A DNA stretch of 35,144 bases from positions 1 to 35,144 of the IMG/VR virus record IMGVR_UViG_3300009182_002516; one strand, given 5' to 3'. This document shows, in pieces, positions 8,619 to 14,568 of the stretch; position 1 is the first letter of the stretch, and each line of letters starts with the position of its first letter. The notes beneath the pieces are model-generated. The model was not told the origin of the DNA, searched no databases, and saw only the letters and a list, made by a program, of their open reading frames with translations. Position numbers and translations under genes: made by a program. The stretch is from a virus.

Positions 8619-8955
8619 AGCCATTTGACCTATCAAGGAATTTAGTTTTAATATTTAAAATATTAAACTTATTCAAAACTTTAACAACATCTGGTACATT
8701 AAATTTTTTACAACTATAAACATCTAGTTGTATTAGACCAGTATCCCAAGTGTGCATGACAATATGACTAGTAGTTATAGCCATGAGTGCTGTGTATCCT
8801 TCGTTATCTAAAACTTCTGATCTATAGACATATGGCCCTCCTAGTATTTCCATGTCAATAGTTGATACAATATCTAGTAGAATGTTTTTAACATCTAATT
8901 CAGACAATTGTGTTTCAGCAGTACCTTGTATTAATAGGTGCAAATGATCTAACAC
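8599..8955 (-). CDS. speD: S-adenosylmethionine decarboxylase, prokaryotic class 1B
   Basis: The 118-residue protein fits the short bacterial/archaeal AdoMet decarboxylase (about 120-130 residues). The self-processing site is TTSHIVMHTW, with S63 as the residue that becomes pyruvoyl, H68 in processing and C82 in DVYSCK as the catalytic acid. This spacing matches the Thermotoga enzyme (S63, H68, C83). The residue before the processing serine is Thr instead of the usual Glu. The enzyme makes decarboxylated SAM, the aminopropyl donor for spermidine; speD genes are known in cyanophages. It starts with GTG directly after the TAA of the upstream gene and is the last gene of a minus-strand three-gene operon. 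No spermidine synthase is visible in the window. Confidence 0.9.
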   Translation of the reverse strand: MLDHLHLLIQGTAETQLSELDVKNILLDIVSTIDMEILGGPYVYRSEVLDNEGYTALMAITTSHIVMHTWDTGLIQLDVYSCKKFNVPDVVKVLNKFNILNIKTKFLDRSNGFIDLAN

Positions 8956-9549
8956 TTAAGGCTTCCTTCCTATGATCATGTAACGTGTGTACAGGGGTAA
9001 TTTCATTTCGCCGCCCCAAAGAAAATGTAATCCACAAGTTTCCTTAAATTCATCAAATGATTTATGCCACCGCACATGCTCGGGGATATTATAATCATTA
9101 CTTTGGATAATAATCAAACTACCGTTAGGCATTCTATCCAACCATTTATCGTATTGTGCTTGTGTTAAGTGTTCACAGCTAGTATTAATAATAATATCTG
9201 CAACAGAAATTACATCGCACATATCTGCCGTATACGCTTTGAACCGACCTTCAATTTCTTCACCCTTGTTCATTAGCGTAGCAATAGGTTCGCAGGTTGG
9301 ATCAATGTCAATACTGCGAATAGTAGTAATGGGAATGTTGCTCTGAAATAACATGCTGGCAAGTGTACCAACCCAGCCGCCGAAGATGTCTATGCTAGAT
9401 GCAAAATGCACATGCTCATCTAGACAATCAATCAACCATTCTTTGCTTTTTAATTGCCCCGACCAAAAGGCATCCATAGTACGCATAGGGTCCGGGCTTT
9501 GACGGATGGCCTGCATCCAATGGTGTAAATGGTTTGTATCTATCTGCAT
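8956..9549 (-). CDS. Class I SAM-dependent methyltransferase-like protein
   Basis: The 197-residue protein shows a methyltransferase-like Rossmann core. Beta-1 and the SAM loop are probably SSIDIFGGWVGTLA (51-64), where the usual GxGxG is reduced to GGWVG. The ribose-binding acidic end of beta-2 is IDIDP (80-84), TADM (108-110) would be the adenine pocket and NTSCEHL (122-128) the motif IV region. The substrate class cannot be read from the sequence. It overlaps the radical SAM gene by 10 bases and is followed without a gap by speD, so all three are one transcript. Given two SAM-using neighbours, a role in the same pathway is likely but not shown. Confidence 0.75.
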   Translation of the reverse strand: MQIDTNHLHHWMQAIRQSPDPMRTMDAFWSGQLKSKEWLIDCLDEHVHFASSIDIFGGWVGTLASMLFQSNIPITTIRSIDIDPTCEPIATLMNKGEEIEGRFKAYTADMCDVISVADIIINTSCEHLTQAQYDKWLDRMPNGSLIIIQSNDYNIPEHVRWHKSFDEFKETCGLHFLWGGEMKLPLYTRYMIIGRKP

Positions 9550-10496
9550 TTTGGTATCTTGCTGTCCGCACTACTAACACATCTAGTAGTCACGCATTTT
9601 TGTGGCACAGAAAACAAAGTAAATTTTTCTATCGTGCCCAGTGCGGCTTCGTGGCAACTGTAAGCACGTTTGACTTCCGTACCTTTTATTATAACACTCT
9701 GATAACCTGCATTACAAGTCCAATTGGCAAATTGATTAAACCCCAGTGCATTAAACCGTTCTGCTTGATCTATAAAATAATTTTTATCACCATCCATTAA
9801 ACGGATTTGATAACCTTCCTGCTGTTCAAAATCGTTTTGCATTATATCAACCATCTCAGCTGTGTAGCCTTCCACTATGGCGGTGGCACTGTCATTGCTT
9901 TGTGGTTTAAGTGTTACATTAATTCCACGAGCTCGAAATCGTTCACAGCGTTCTAGTGTTTCAAAGAACAGTTCTGGCACCATAACTTGATTAACAGTTA
10001 CATGAACCCGCTCGTTCATTAACTGTAAACACTTGTCACCGAACTCGTGCTCCTTGGCGAACTCTGCATGAAAGCTGGCTGTAATACTGCGGCGCTGTAG
10101 ACAATCAGTGATGCTACACCAGTTTTTCCACCAGCTGGGTCCCGGACTCAAATTGGTAGTCATATGTATACTTTGGTAGGGACTTTCTAATTCATCTATA
10201 TGTTTGATCAATTCGGGCAACTGTTTGTACGCAGTAGGTTCACCTCCTGAGAAGCTCCAGTGAAATTGGGTGAATCCGTTCAAACGAGCTTGACGTTTTA
10301 TCTCGTCGACTGTAGTCTTATAGACTTCTAAACTTTGGTAATCCAAATTGTCGCTTCGGGCATAGGGCCAACAATAGCTACATTTGTAATTACAAAATCT
10401 ACCTAGGATCCAACTTATGTTAAATAATGGGCGATCCAACATTGTTTGTTGCCCAAAATGCGTTATGTCTTTGAAAGGAATGATTGCGAAGTTCAT
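9540..10496 (-). CDS. Radical SAM enzyme with SPASM-like cysteine-rich C-terminus
   Basis: The 318-residue protein carries the radical SAM 4Fe-4S motif C35, C39, C42 in GRFCNYKCSYCWP and the SAM-binding SGGEPT motif. The C-terminal third holds a WTCNAGY...AYSCHEAALG series and ends with QKC, TRC and PKCR. This resembles a SPASM or twitch region for one or two extra Fe-S clusters. Such enzymes modify peptides (RiPP or sactipeptide maturases) or small molecules. It is the first gene of the minus-strand operon with the methyltransferase-like gene and speD. Its start codon (10494-10496) touches the -35 box of the divergent tRNA promoter, so expression of the two sides may compete. Substrate unknown. 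Confidence 0.88.
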   Translation of the reverse strand: MNFAIIPFKDITHFGQQTMLDRPLFNISWILGRFCNYKCSYCWPYARSDNLDYQSLEVYKTTVDEIKRQARLNGFTQFHWSFSGGEPTAYKQLPELIKHIDELESPYQSIHMTTNLSPGPSWWKNWCSITDCLQRRSITASFHAEFAKEHEFGDKCLQLMNERVHVTVNQVMVPELFFETLERCERFRARGINVTLKPQSNDSATAIVEGYTAEMVDIMQNDFEQQEGYQIRLMDGDKNYFIDQAERFNALGFNQFANWTCNAGYQSVIIKGTEVKRAYSCHEAALGTIEKFTLFSVPQKCVTTRCVSSADSKIPKCR

Positions 10497-10524
10497 TGAC
10501 AGTATTTACAAATGATAGTATAAT
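10496..10524 (+). promoter_or_regulatory. Consensus sigma-70 promoter for tRNA and downstream genes
   Basis: The -35 box TTGACA (10496-10501) and -10 box TATAAT (10519-10524) both match consensus exactly with 17 bases between them. Transcription should start near 10531, the first base of the tRNA. The -35 box shares one base with the minus-strand radical SAM start codon. Confidence 0.88.
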
Positions 10525-10530
10525 ATACAT

Positions 10531-10626
10531 GTAGACGTGAGTGGAACTTGGTATACCTCCAGCTTGCTGGGACTGGGCCTGGCCCTTAGGGTGGCTTTGT
10601 AGGTTCGAATCCTACCGTCTACACCA
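10531..10626 (+). tRNA. Type II tRNA-like gene, anticodon uncertain
   Basis: A perfect 7-bp acceptor stem (GTAGACG with CGTCTAC), the T-arm GTAGG-TTCGAAT-CCTAC, and an encoded ACCA end make this a tRNA gene. The D-loop has the TTGGTA element and the long variable region (about 22 bases, with GCC/GGC and CCC-TTA-GGG pairings) marks it as type II (Leu or Ser size, 93 bases before CCA). The anticodon arm is irregular: the best stem is CCAG (10559-10562) with CTGG (10573-10576). It encloses 10 bases instead of the normal 9, so the loop would be one base too large. GCT (10566-10568, Ser) is the best anticodon candidate, but the D-loop looks more Leu-like. It may be a variant, degenerate or frameshift-type tRNA. 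Confidence 0.7.
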
Positions 10627-10658
10627 TTTTACAACTTAGGCAAAGAAAGAGGCAAGTG

Positions 10659-10991
10659 ATGAAGAAAGTACTTTTTATGTTGTTGTTAGCGGCATCTAGT
10701 GCTCAGGCAGAATATCGTGATGAGCCATTCAAAGAGTTCGATGCCACACGCAACCAAGTTAACCAGGCAACGATCATTTGGCGTCAAGAAGCCAATGTGA
10801 CAGCGGCATGTGATTTTGAAAGCAAGCGCCGTGGTAACAGCGGATTTGGTTTCAACGTTTTGGGTTGTGAATTTCATTATGATGTGAACAAGACAAGAGT
10901 CTGTACTATAATTACACCACTAAACACCACTTTGACCAATCTAGGACACGAAGTGCGACACTGCTTCCAGGGAAGCTGGCACGGCTTTTAA
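10659..10991 (+). CDS. Small secreted HExxH putative metallopeptidase
   Basis: The ATG at 10659 is chosen because AAGAGG lies 7-12 bases upstream; a GTG at 10656 is in frame just before it. The 110-residue protein has a clear Sec signal peptide (MKK, hydrophobic core, AQA with cleavage after residue 17), so the mature form acts outside the cytoplasm. Near the C-terminus it has LGHEVRHCF, an HExxH zinc-binding motif (H97, E98, H101). Four cysteines (C51, C70, C82, C102) could form two disulfides. No third zinc ligand is evident after the motif. It is the first protein gene behind the tRNA promoter. A role in envelope or lysis biology is possible. Function not proved. Confidence 0.78.
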   Translation: MKKVLFMLLLAASSAQAEYRDEPFKEFDATRNQVNQATIIWRQEANVTAACDFESKRRGNSGFGFNVLGCEFHYDVNKTRVCTIITPLNTTLTNLGHEVRHCFQGSWHGF

Positions 10992-10992
10992 T

Positions 10993-11550
10993 ATGAATAA
11001 ACCAGTAGCAAGTAGCCCTGATCGACATACCTTTCAAAAGGAACGTAGCATCAAACGGGCAGAAGAAGCGGGCGAAGAGCCTAATCAAGCATACATCGAA
11101 ATGTGGGAACAGGTTAAAATTGATGATGCCAACAAGATCCACGATCCAGTTTGGCAACGAAACAATATGGAATACGATTTGCGCTCTAGTAAAGAACTAT
11201 GCGATAAAGTCAAAGCCAGTGACAACTATGCTCAAAACTTATACGCCGCAATGTGCAACATGACTTGGCAAAGCAGAGAGTTTTGGCAAGAGCTAAAAGG
11301 TGAAACTTGGAGTTGCAGTTGGCGTCACAGTGGTGGTATAATTGCTGATATGCGTGAACAAGGTGACTACATTGATTGGTACTGTAGCGGCATTGGTAAT
11401 GCAGAATTGGGCAACGGATTAGACGGTACTGTGCCAGACACCACTGATGGTCGAGACTATGTACCAGAAGGTGTAGTGACTGAAGAAATTGAACTGGATC
11501 TAAATCGATTGGGTTGGCGTCCAGTTCCTTGGAGTGATGATGAAGATTGA
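10993..11550 (+). CDS. Conserved hypothetical phage protein
   Basis: This 185-residue acidic protein starts one base after the preceding stop. It has no signal peptide or membrane segment. The central part (about 85-135) is aromatic- and cysteine-rich, with CNMTWQSREFW, TWSCSWRHSGG and YIDWYCSG, and looks like the core of a family I associate with T4-like aquatic phages. The C-terminus is strongly acidic (PWSDDED). Three regularly placed cysteines beside tryptophans might bind a metal, but the pattern is not a known zinc finger. I cannot assign a function; being behind the early-type promoter suggests an early role. Confidence 0.75.
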   Translation: MNKPVASSPDRHTFQKERSIKRAEEAGEEPNQAYIEMWEQVKIDDANKIHDPVWQRNNMEYDLRSSKELCDKVKASDNYAQNLYAAMCNMTWQSREFWQELKGETWSCSWRHSGGIIADMREQGDYIDWYCSGIGNAELGNGLDGTVPDTTDGRDYVPEGVVTEEIELDLNRLGWRPVPWSDDED

Positions 11551-11564
11551 GATTAAATAGAATT

Positions 11565-11735
11565 ATGACACATTGGACTATAACAGTTGAAGAAGCAGAT
11601 GACGGTAGCGGAGATCTAGTTCTCCCACTGCCGCAGGAGATGTTGGATTTGCAAGGATGGAAAGAAGGAGACACATTGGAATGGAACGATCTAGGTGACG
11701 GCTCGTGGACCATTTCAAAGGCAACAAATGGCTAA
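11565..11735 (+). CDS. Small AbrB/SpoVT-like protein
   Basis: The start is put at the ATG at 11565 (MTHWTITVEE), because the upstream in-frame TTG at 11547 lies inside the previous gene and lacks a better ribosome site. The 56-residue product ends with LPLPQEMLDLQGWKEGD followed by TLEWNDLGDGSWTI. The pattern of a Pro-containing helix, then W-x-x-GD, then a short beta strand is that of AbrB/SpoVT swapped-hairpin domains, which bind DNA as dimers in regulators and antitoxins. Similar small proteins occur in T4-like cyanophages. Its last 8 bases overlap the start of infA, so the two are coupled. A regulatory role is likely by fold, but no toxin partner is seen. Confidence 0.72.
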   Translation: MTHWTITVEEADDGSGDLVLPLPQEMLDLQGWKEGDTLEWNDLGDGSWTISKATNG

Positions 11736-11946
11736 AGACGATATTATAGAATTGACAGGTTCAGTAGAAGAAGTATTGCCAGGCAACATGTTTAGAGTTA
11801 AAGTTGAGAACATGCCCAACCCGTTGCTGTGTTACATGGGTGGCAAATTGAAGCAAAACAAAATTAGGATCATTCTGGGTGACAACGTTCGTTTAGAAGT
11901 TAGTCCATATGATCTTACCAAGGGCAGAGTAACGTATAGGTTGTAA
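11728..11946 (+). CDS. infA: Phage-encoded translation initiation factor IF-1
   Basis: From the ATG at 11728 the protein is 72 residues, exactly the length of E. coli IF-1. It keeps the family's landmarks: MAKDDIIELTG at the start, LPGNMFRVKVEN in the first OB-fold strands, MGGKLKQNKIRIILGD in the centre and VRLEVSPYDLTKGRVTYR at the end. IF-1 sits in the ribosomal A site during initiation with IF-2 and IF-3. The loop after VEN is altered (MPNPLLCY instead of the bacterial GHxVxAHI type), where host IF-1 contacts the ribosome. It overlaps the AbrB-like gene by 8 bases. It could replace host IF-1 to bias initiation toward phage mRNAs (inference). An upstream in-frame start at 11695 lies inside the previous gene and is less likely. 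Confidence 0.9.
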   Translation: MAKDDIIELTGSVEEVLPGNMFRVKVENMPNPLLCYMGGKLKQNKIRIILGDNVRLEVSPYDLTKGRVTYRL

Positions 11947-11948
11947 AT

Positions 11949-12611
11949 ATGAACATCATTCTCGAACGTGTGTATAATGTATGTAAAAAAGTTCGAGAAG
12001 ATAGTCCCGAACAGACCAATTTTAGAAACCTTATAGGTCGCACCCGCAACACATTCAAATTGCACAATTTTGATATTGCAATCAAAAGTAAAAAAGATAA
12101 AACTCTAGATCCAGACAAATGGTATGTTGTGGCTTACTATGACAGTGAGAACGACTTCAATATGGACACTGCTATTGAAGTTGTGGTACAACACAATCTG
12201 CAAGGTACTGAACTATTTGGCCCACATCAAGTAACCAGTTTCCTCACTGAAATATTTGATGCCACAGTGCATGAGTTCCGACATCAGTATCAAAGTATGC
12301 GCAGAGATCATAATCAGTACGGTGAGCATTTTGATACACCATATGAACTGTACCTTGCCGACGATGATGAGTTAGATGCGTATGCGTTTAGCATAGCCAT
12401 TGAACTGCTACGTACTATGGATGCTGAACGTGCCAAACGGCGTTTATCCAAAATCAGTGTGTTAAGTAAAATGCGTACAGGCGCCCAATATTCTAGCCCG
12501 CAGTTGAGAGCCTACATCGGACATTTTGGGCTCAGCACTCTAACTAAAAAGTTAGCCAAAAAGGTCTATTTGCACCTACAAACTATTGACAAGCGATTTG
12601 TTTTCATGTAA
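11949..12611 (+). CDS. HExxH putative metalloprotease, phage family (copy A)
   Basis: The 220-residue protein has TVHEFRHQYQ, an HExxH motif (H108, E109, H112), followed about 29 residues later by ADDDELDAYAF (E141 or D143 as possible third ligand), as in gluzincin-like peptidases. The gene at 21127-21852 has the same plan (VLHEIVHQ, then GDRDEMGAHAF, then a helix and a basic C-terminus), so the two look paralogous. No signal peptide is seen, so it acts inside the cell or in the virion. It starts two bases after infA. A role in prohead or host protein processing would fit but is not shown. The -35 box of the next promoter lies inside its 3' end. Confidence 0.8.
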   Translation: MNIILERVYNVCKKVREDSPEQTNFRNLIGRTRNTFKLHNFDIAIKSKKDKTLDPDKWYVVAYYDSENDFNMDTAIEVVVQHNLQGTELFGPHQVTSFLTEIFDATVHEFRHQYQSMRRDHNQYGEHFDTPYELYLADDDELDAYAFSIAIELLRTMDAERAKRRLSKISVLSKMRTGAQYSSPQLRAYIGHFGLSTLTKKLAKKVYLHLQTIDKRFVFM

Positions 12612-12614
12612 AAT
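12586..12614 (+). promoter_or_regulatory. Near-consensus sigma-70 promoter
   Basis: TTGACA (12586-12591), a 17-base spacer and TAAAAT (12609-12614, five of six matches) lie at the end of the metalloprotease gene. Transcription would start near 12621, about 20 bases before the ATG at 12641. It would drive the run of small genes that follows. Confidence 0.75.
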
Positions 12615-12640
12615 AACTGTACAATGAAAGGGCGACCACT

Positions 12641-12892
12641 ATGAGTAAAGCGAAACATATTCCCAAACTATTTATTGACGGTGAAACTGCTGATCGTATT
12701 ACAAGTTTAACGTTGAGAGACTACCGTGCGTATCTCAAGAAAGAATTAAAGCAGTGGAAGAAGAATCCCAAAAGTGATTCAAACCCAGACGGTTATTGGT
12801 TACATCCACACGATGTGGGACTCAATGTGCAAACCATTGCCGCATTGGATTTGATTATCAGTCATTATGCAGAAGTACCGGAGATCAACTGA
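12641..12892 (+). CDS. Conserved hypothetical phage protein
   Basis: This 83-residue basic-then-acidic protein follows the promoter at 12586-12614, with an AAAGGG ribosome site about 8 bases before the ATG. The first half is a predicted helix rich in Lys (YLKKELKQWKKNPK), the second contains GYWLHPHDVGLNVQTI and a C-terminal helix. The GYWLHPxDV motif recurs in small proteins of T4-like cyanophages, as far as I recall. No catalytic motif is visible. Its stop overlaps the next start (TGATG). Function unknown. Confidence 0.75.
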   Translation: MSKAKHIPKLFIDGETADRITSLTLRDYRAYLKKELKQWKKNPKSDSNPDGYWLHPHDVGLNVQTIAALDLIISHYAEVPEIN

Positions 12893-13113
12893 TGTACAAA
12901 ACAATTTACACCGAAGTAGAAGTTGATGTTGACTTGAGTGAGTTTGATACAGATGATTTGATTGAAGAATTAGAGTCACGTGGGTCTGGTATTATGGACT
13001 ATGGTGACGGCAAGGAAGTGCTACAGTCCATATACGAAAAACGCAGGTTAGGGCAGGACTATCAACTAGAATTAGAAACATTGATCTATTTGGGATTAGG
13101 ACGTATCATATGA
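12892..13113 (+). CDS. Conserved hypothetical phage protein, acidic
   Basis: The start is the ATG at 12892 that overlaps the preceding TGA by one base; the longer open frame upstream of it lies inside the previous gene and is rejected. The 73-residue product begins MYKTIYTEVEVDVDLSEF and has a strongly acidic middle with DTDDLIEELESRG, followed by a helix with YEKRRLGQDYQLEL. This plan is typical of small proteins of T4-like marine phages. There is no catalytic motif. It ends in an ATGA overlap with the next gene. It could be a small adaptor or inhibitor, but nothing shows that. Confidence 0.78.
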   Translation: MYKTIYTEVEVDVDLSEFDTDDLIEELESRGSGIMDYGDGKEVLQSIYEKRRLGQDYQLELETLIYLGLGRII

Positions 13114-13325
13114 ATCAATGGATCCTGATCATTGCAATGTACAGCCCCGGCGGAGACTTTATAGACAAAAACACTATTGAGTTTAGATCTAAAAAAGATT
13201 GTGAAGCAGTAAAAGTACAGTTGGTGCAATTGGATAGTCCAATGCGTGTAAAGCATAAAGGGCTGTGTGTGACACGAGATCATTGGGAAGGCAAAAAGAA
13301 AATGCCCGGTGTTGATTACGATTAA
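13110..13325 (+). CDS. Conserved hypothetical small protein
   Basis: The 71-residue product starts in an ATGA overlap with the gene before it. It begins with a beta-strand-like hydrophobic run (WILIIAMYSPGG), followed by a helix containing SKKDCEAVKVQL and a basic C-terminal half with GLCVTRDHWEGKKK. Two cysteines are present (C30 and C53). The hydrophobic run is too short and contains a Pro-Gly-Gly turn, so it is probably a strand and not a signal peptide. The overall shape (strand, helix with Cys, strand with Cys) is common in small phage proteins. Function unknown. Confidence 0.72.
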   Translation: MNQWILIIAMYSPGGDFIDKNTIEFRSKKDCEAVKVQLVQLDSPMRVKHKGLCVTRDHWEGKKKMPGVDYD

Positions 13326-13333
13326 GGAACGAT

Positions 13334-13939
13334 ATGAAACAAGAAAACGACGAGTACCTGTGCAAGGTTTACCCAAAGATGATGGTGAACCGCAACCGGG
13401 ATATGAAAGAAACTTGCATGTGTTGGGGGTTTGAATGTGGTGATGGCTGGTTCCAAATCCTAAATCAACTTATGGGTAATATTCAGCATCACATTGATTG
13501 GAAGATTAGACAGCGTGAAGTCGCTATCAAATTTAATCAGATGGCTGAACAACTCAAAGCTGGTGACTCTACACTGTTCGATGAAGATATGAAAGACATG
13601 CTAAATCGAGATTACGTAGAAAAACGCAAGCAAGAACTTATTGAAGATCCCCTGCGTGAAATTCCTGCAGAGATTCCGCAAGTAACATTGGATCAGGTTA
13701 AAGAGAAGTTTGGTACGCTACGCTTCTACTACACAGGTGGTGATGAATATATCTCTGGGCTGGTTAGCATGGCAGAATCTATGTCAGGTGTAACATGTGA
13801 AGAGTGTGGCAAGCCTGGCACACAGACTTCAGGTGGATGGATCAAGACAGTGTGCAAAGAGCACGGTGGTGTAGATTATGACACTCCGGAAGATGAACTG
13901 ACAGAAGACCAATTAATTAAACAAGGATTTGAACAATGA
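13334..13939 (+). CDS. Conserved phage protein with two Cys clusters (probable zinc-binding)
   Basis: The 201-residue protein has a possible ribosome site AAGGA before the ATG. It has an N-terminal cluster CMCWGFECGDGWF (C28, C30, C35) and a C-terminal cluster TCEECGKPG...TVCKEHG (C155, C158, C174, H177) spaced like a zinc ribbon. Between them lies QVKEKFGTLRFYYTGG, a stretch I associate with a widespread phage family with the same C-terminal zinc ribbon. The middle is helical and charged. The zinc ribbon suggests structural metal binding or nucleic acid contact. It overlaps the next gene by ATGA. Function is unassigned. Confidence 0.78.
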   Translation: MKQENDEYLCKVYPKMMVNRNRDMKETCMCWGFECGDGWFQILNQLMGNIQHHIDWKIRQREVAIKFNQMAEQLKAGDSTLFDEDMKDMLNRDYVEKRKQELIEDPLREIPAEIPQVTLDQVKEKFGTLRFYYTGGDEYISGLVSMAESMSGVTCEECGKPGTQTSGGWIKTVCKEHGGVDYDTPEDELTEDQLIKQGFEQ

Positions 13940-14568
13940 TTACACTTAAAGAATGGATGGAACTAGTCGACTATAAGATTACCGAAGGTAGTGATTATGG
14001 TTGGGGTTGCTATGGCCCAAACAGCTTTACACTAGATTCATGGAATGGCGTTCATGGCAAAGGTGGATACAGTTTCAGTATTGTATTCTCAACCAAAAGC
14101 CAAAAGATTTATGAAGTCACTATGTGCGACTATACCAACGACCGTGCGTACAGAATGATCAATCCCAAGTTCCAAGAAAAACATCGCAAAGAAGCAGAGA
14201 CTCGCGGTGTCAATCTGAACGAAGCATGGGATAGTGTTGACTACGTTGATTTGGATGTGTTAGACGACTTTGTCCAAAAAGCCCTAGCCATTCGGGCAGG
14301 GGAATCTTATGATACCCGTGTGCAAGTACAGGTTGACTTTTCGGATGAAGATCTGTTACAATATATGAAACTGGCACATGAACGTGACGTTACTTTCAAT
14401 CAATTGATTGAAGAAGCACTGCGCAATGCTATTGAAGAAGTTGAGGCAGGACAGCTTACCAAAGAAGATGCCAAAAATTGGTTAGCAAGAAACGACTTGC
14501 CAAAATTTCCAACCGACTATAAAATAGTAGACTACAAGATAGTAGACGACGATTCAACAGAGGACTAA
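13936..14568 (+). CDS. Hypothetical protein with C-terminal ribbon-helix-helix-like segment
   Basis: The 210-residue protein has two parts. The first (about 1-120) starts with LKEWMELVDYKITEGSDYGW and is rich in aromatic beta-strand segments such as GGYSFSIVFST. The second has VQVQVDFSDEDLLQYMKLAH followed by DVTFNQLIEEALRNAIEE (about 130-175), which looks like a ribbon-helix-helix motif: one beta strand, two helices, with the TFNQLIEEAL second helix. The end repeats YKIVDYKIVDDD. If real, the protein could be a DNA- or RNA-binding regulator joined to an unknown sensor-like domain. It overlaps the gene before it (ATGA) and abuts the phosphoesterase. Confidence 0.7.
   Translation: MITLKEWMELVDYKITEGSDYGWGCYGPNSFTLDSWNGVHGKGGYSFSIVFSTKSQKIYEVTMCDYTNDRAYRMINPKFQEKHRKEAETRGVNLNEAWDSVDYVDLDVLDDFVQKALAIRAGESYDTRVQVQVDFSDEDLLQYMKLAHERDVTFNQLIEEALRNAIEEVEAGQLTKEDAKNWLARNDLPKFPTDYKIVDYKIVDDDSTED

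Noticed and set aside
9534-9800. 88-codon plus-strand frame opposite the radical SAM gene
   Set aside because: Opposite a gene with clear motifs; no ribosome site or domain.
836-10496. Saxitoxin-like or other named toxin cluster because of the amidinotransferase
   Set aside because: No polyketide-synthase-like or other named cluster enzyme is present; family presence alone does not support a product.
10583-10591. CCC-TTA-GGG hairpin as terminator
   Set aside because: It is part of the long variable arm of the tRNA and has no T-run.
11210-11713. 167-codon open frame on the minus strand
   Set aside because: It runs across two plus-strand genes with good overlaps; its product is Ser/His/Cys-rich with no domain.
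12796-12891. In-frame extension upstream of the 73-residue gene at 12892
   Set aside because: The extension lies in another frame of the gene before it; the TGATG overlap start is far more typical.
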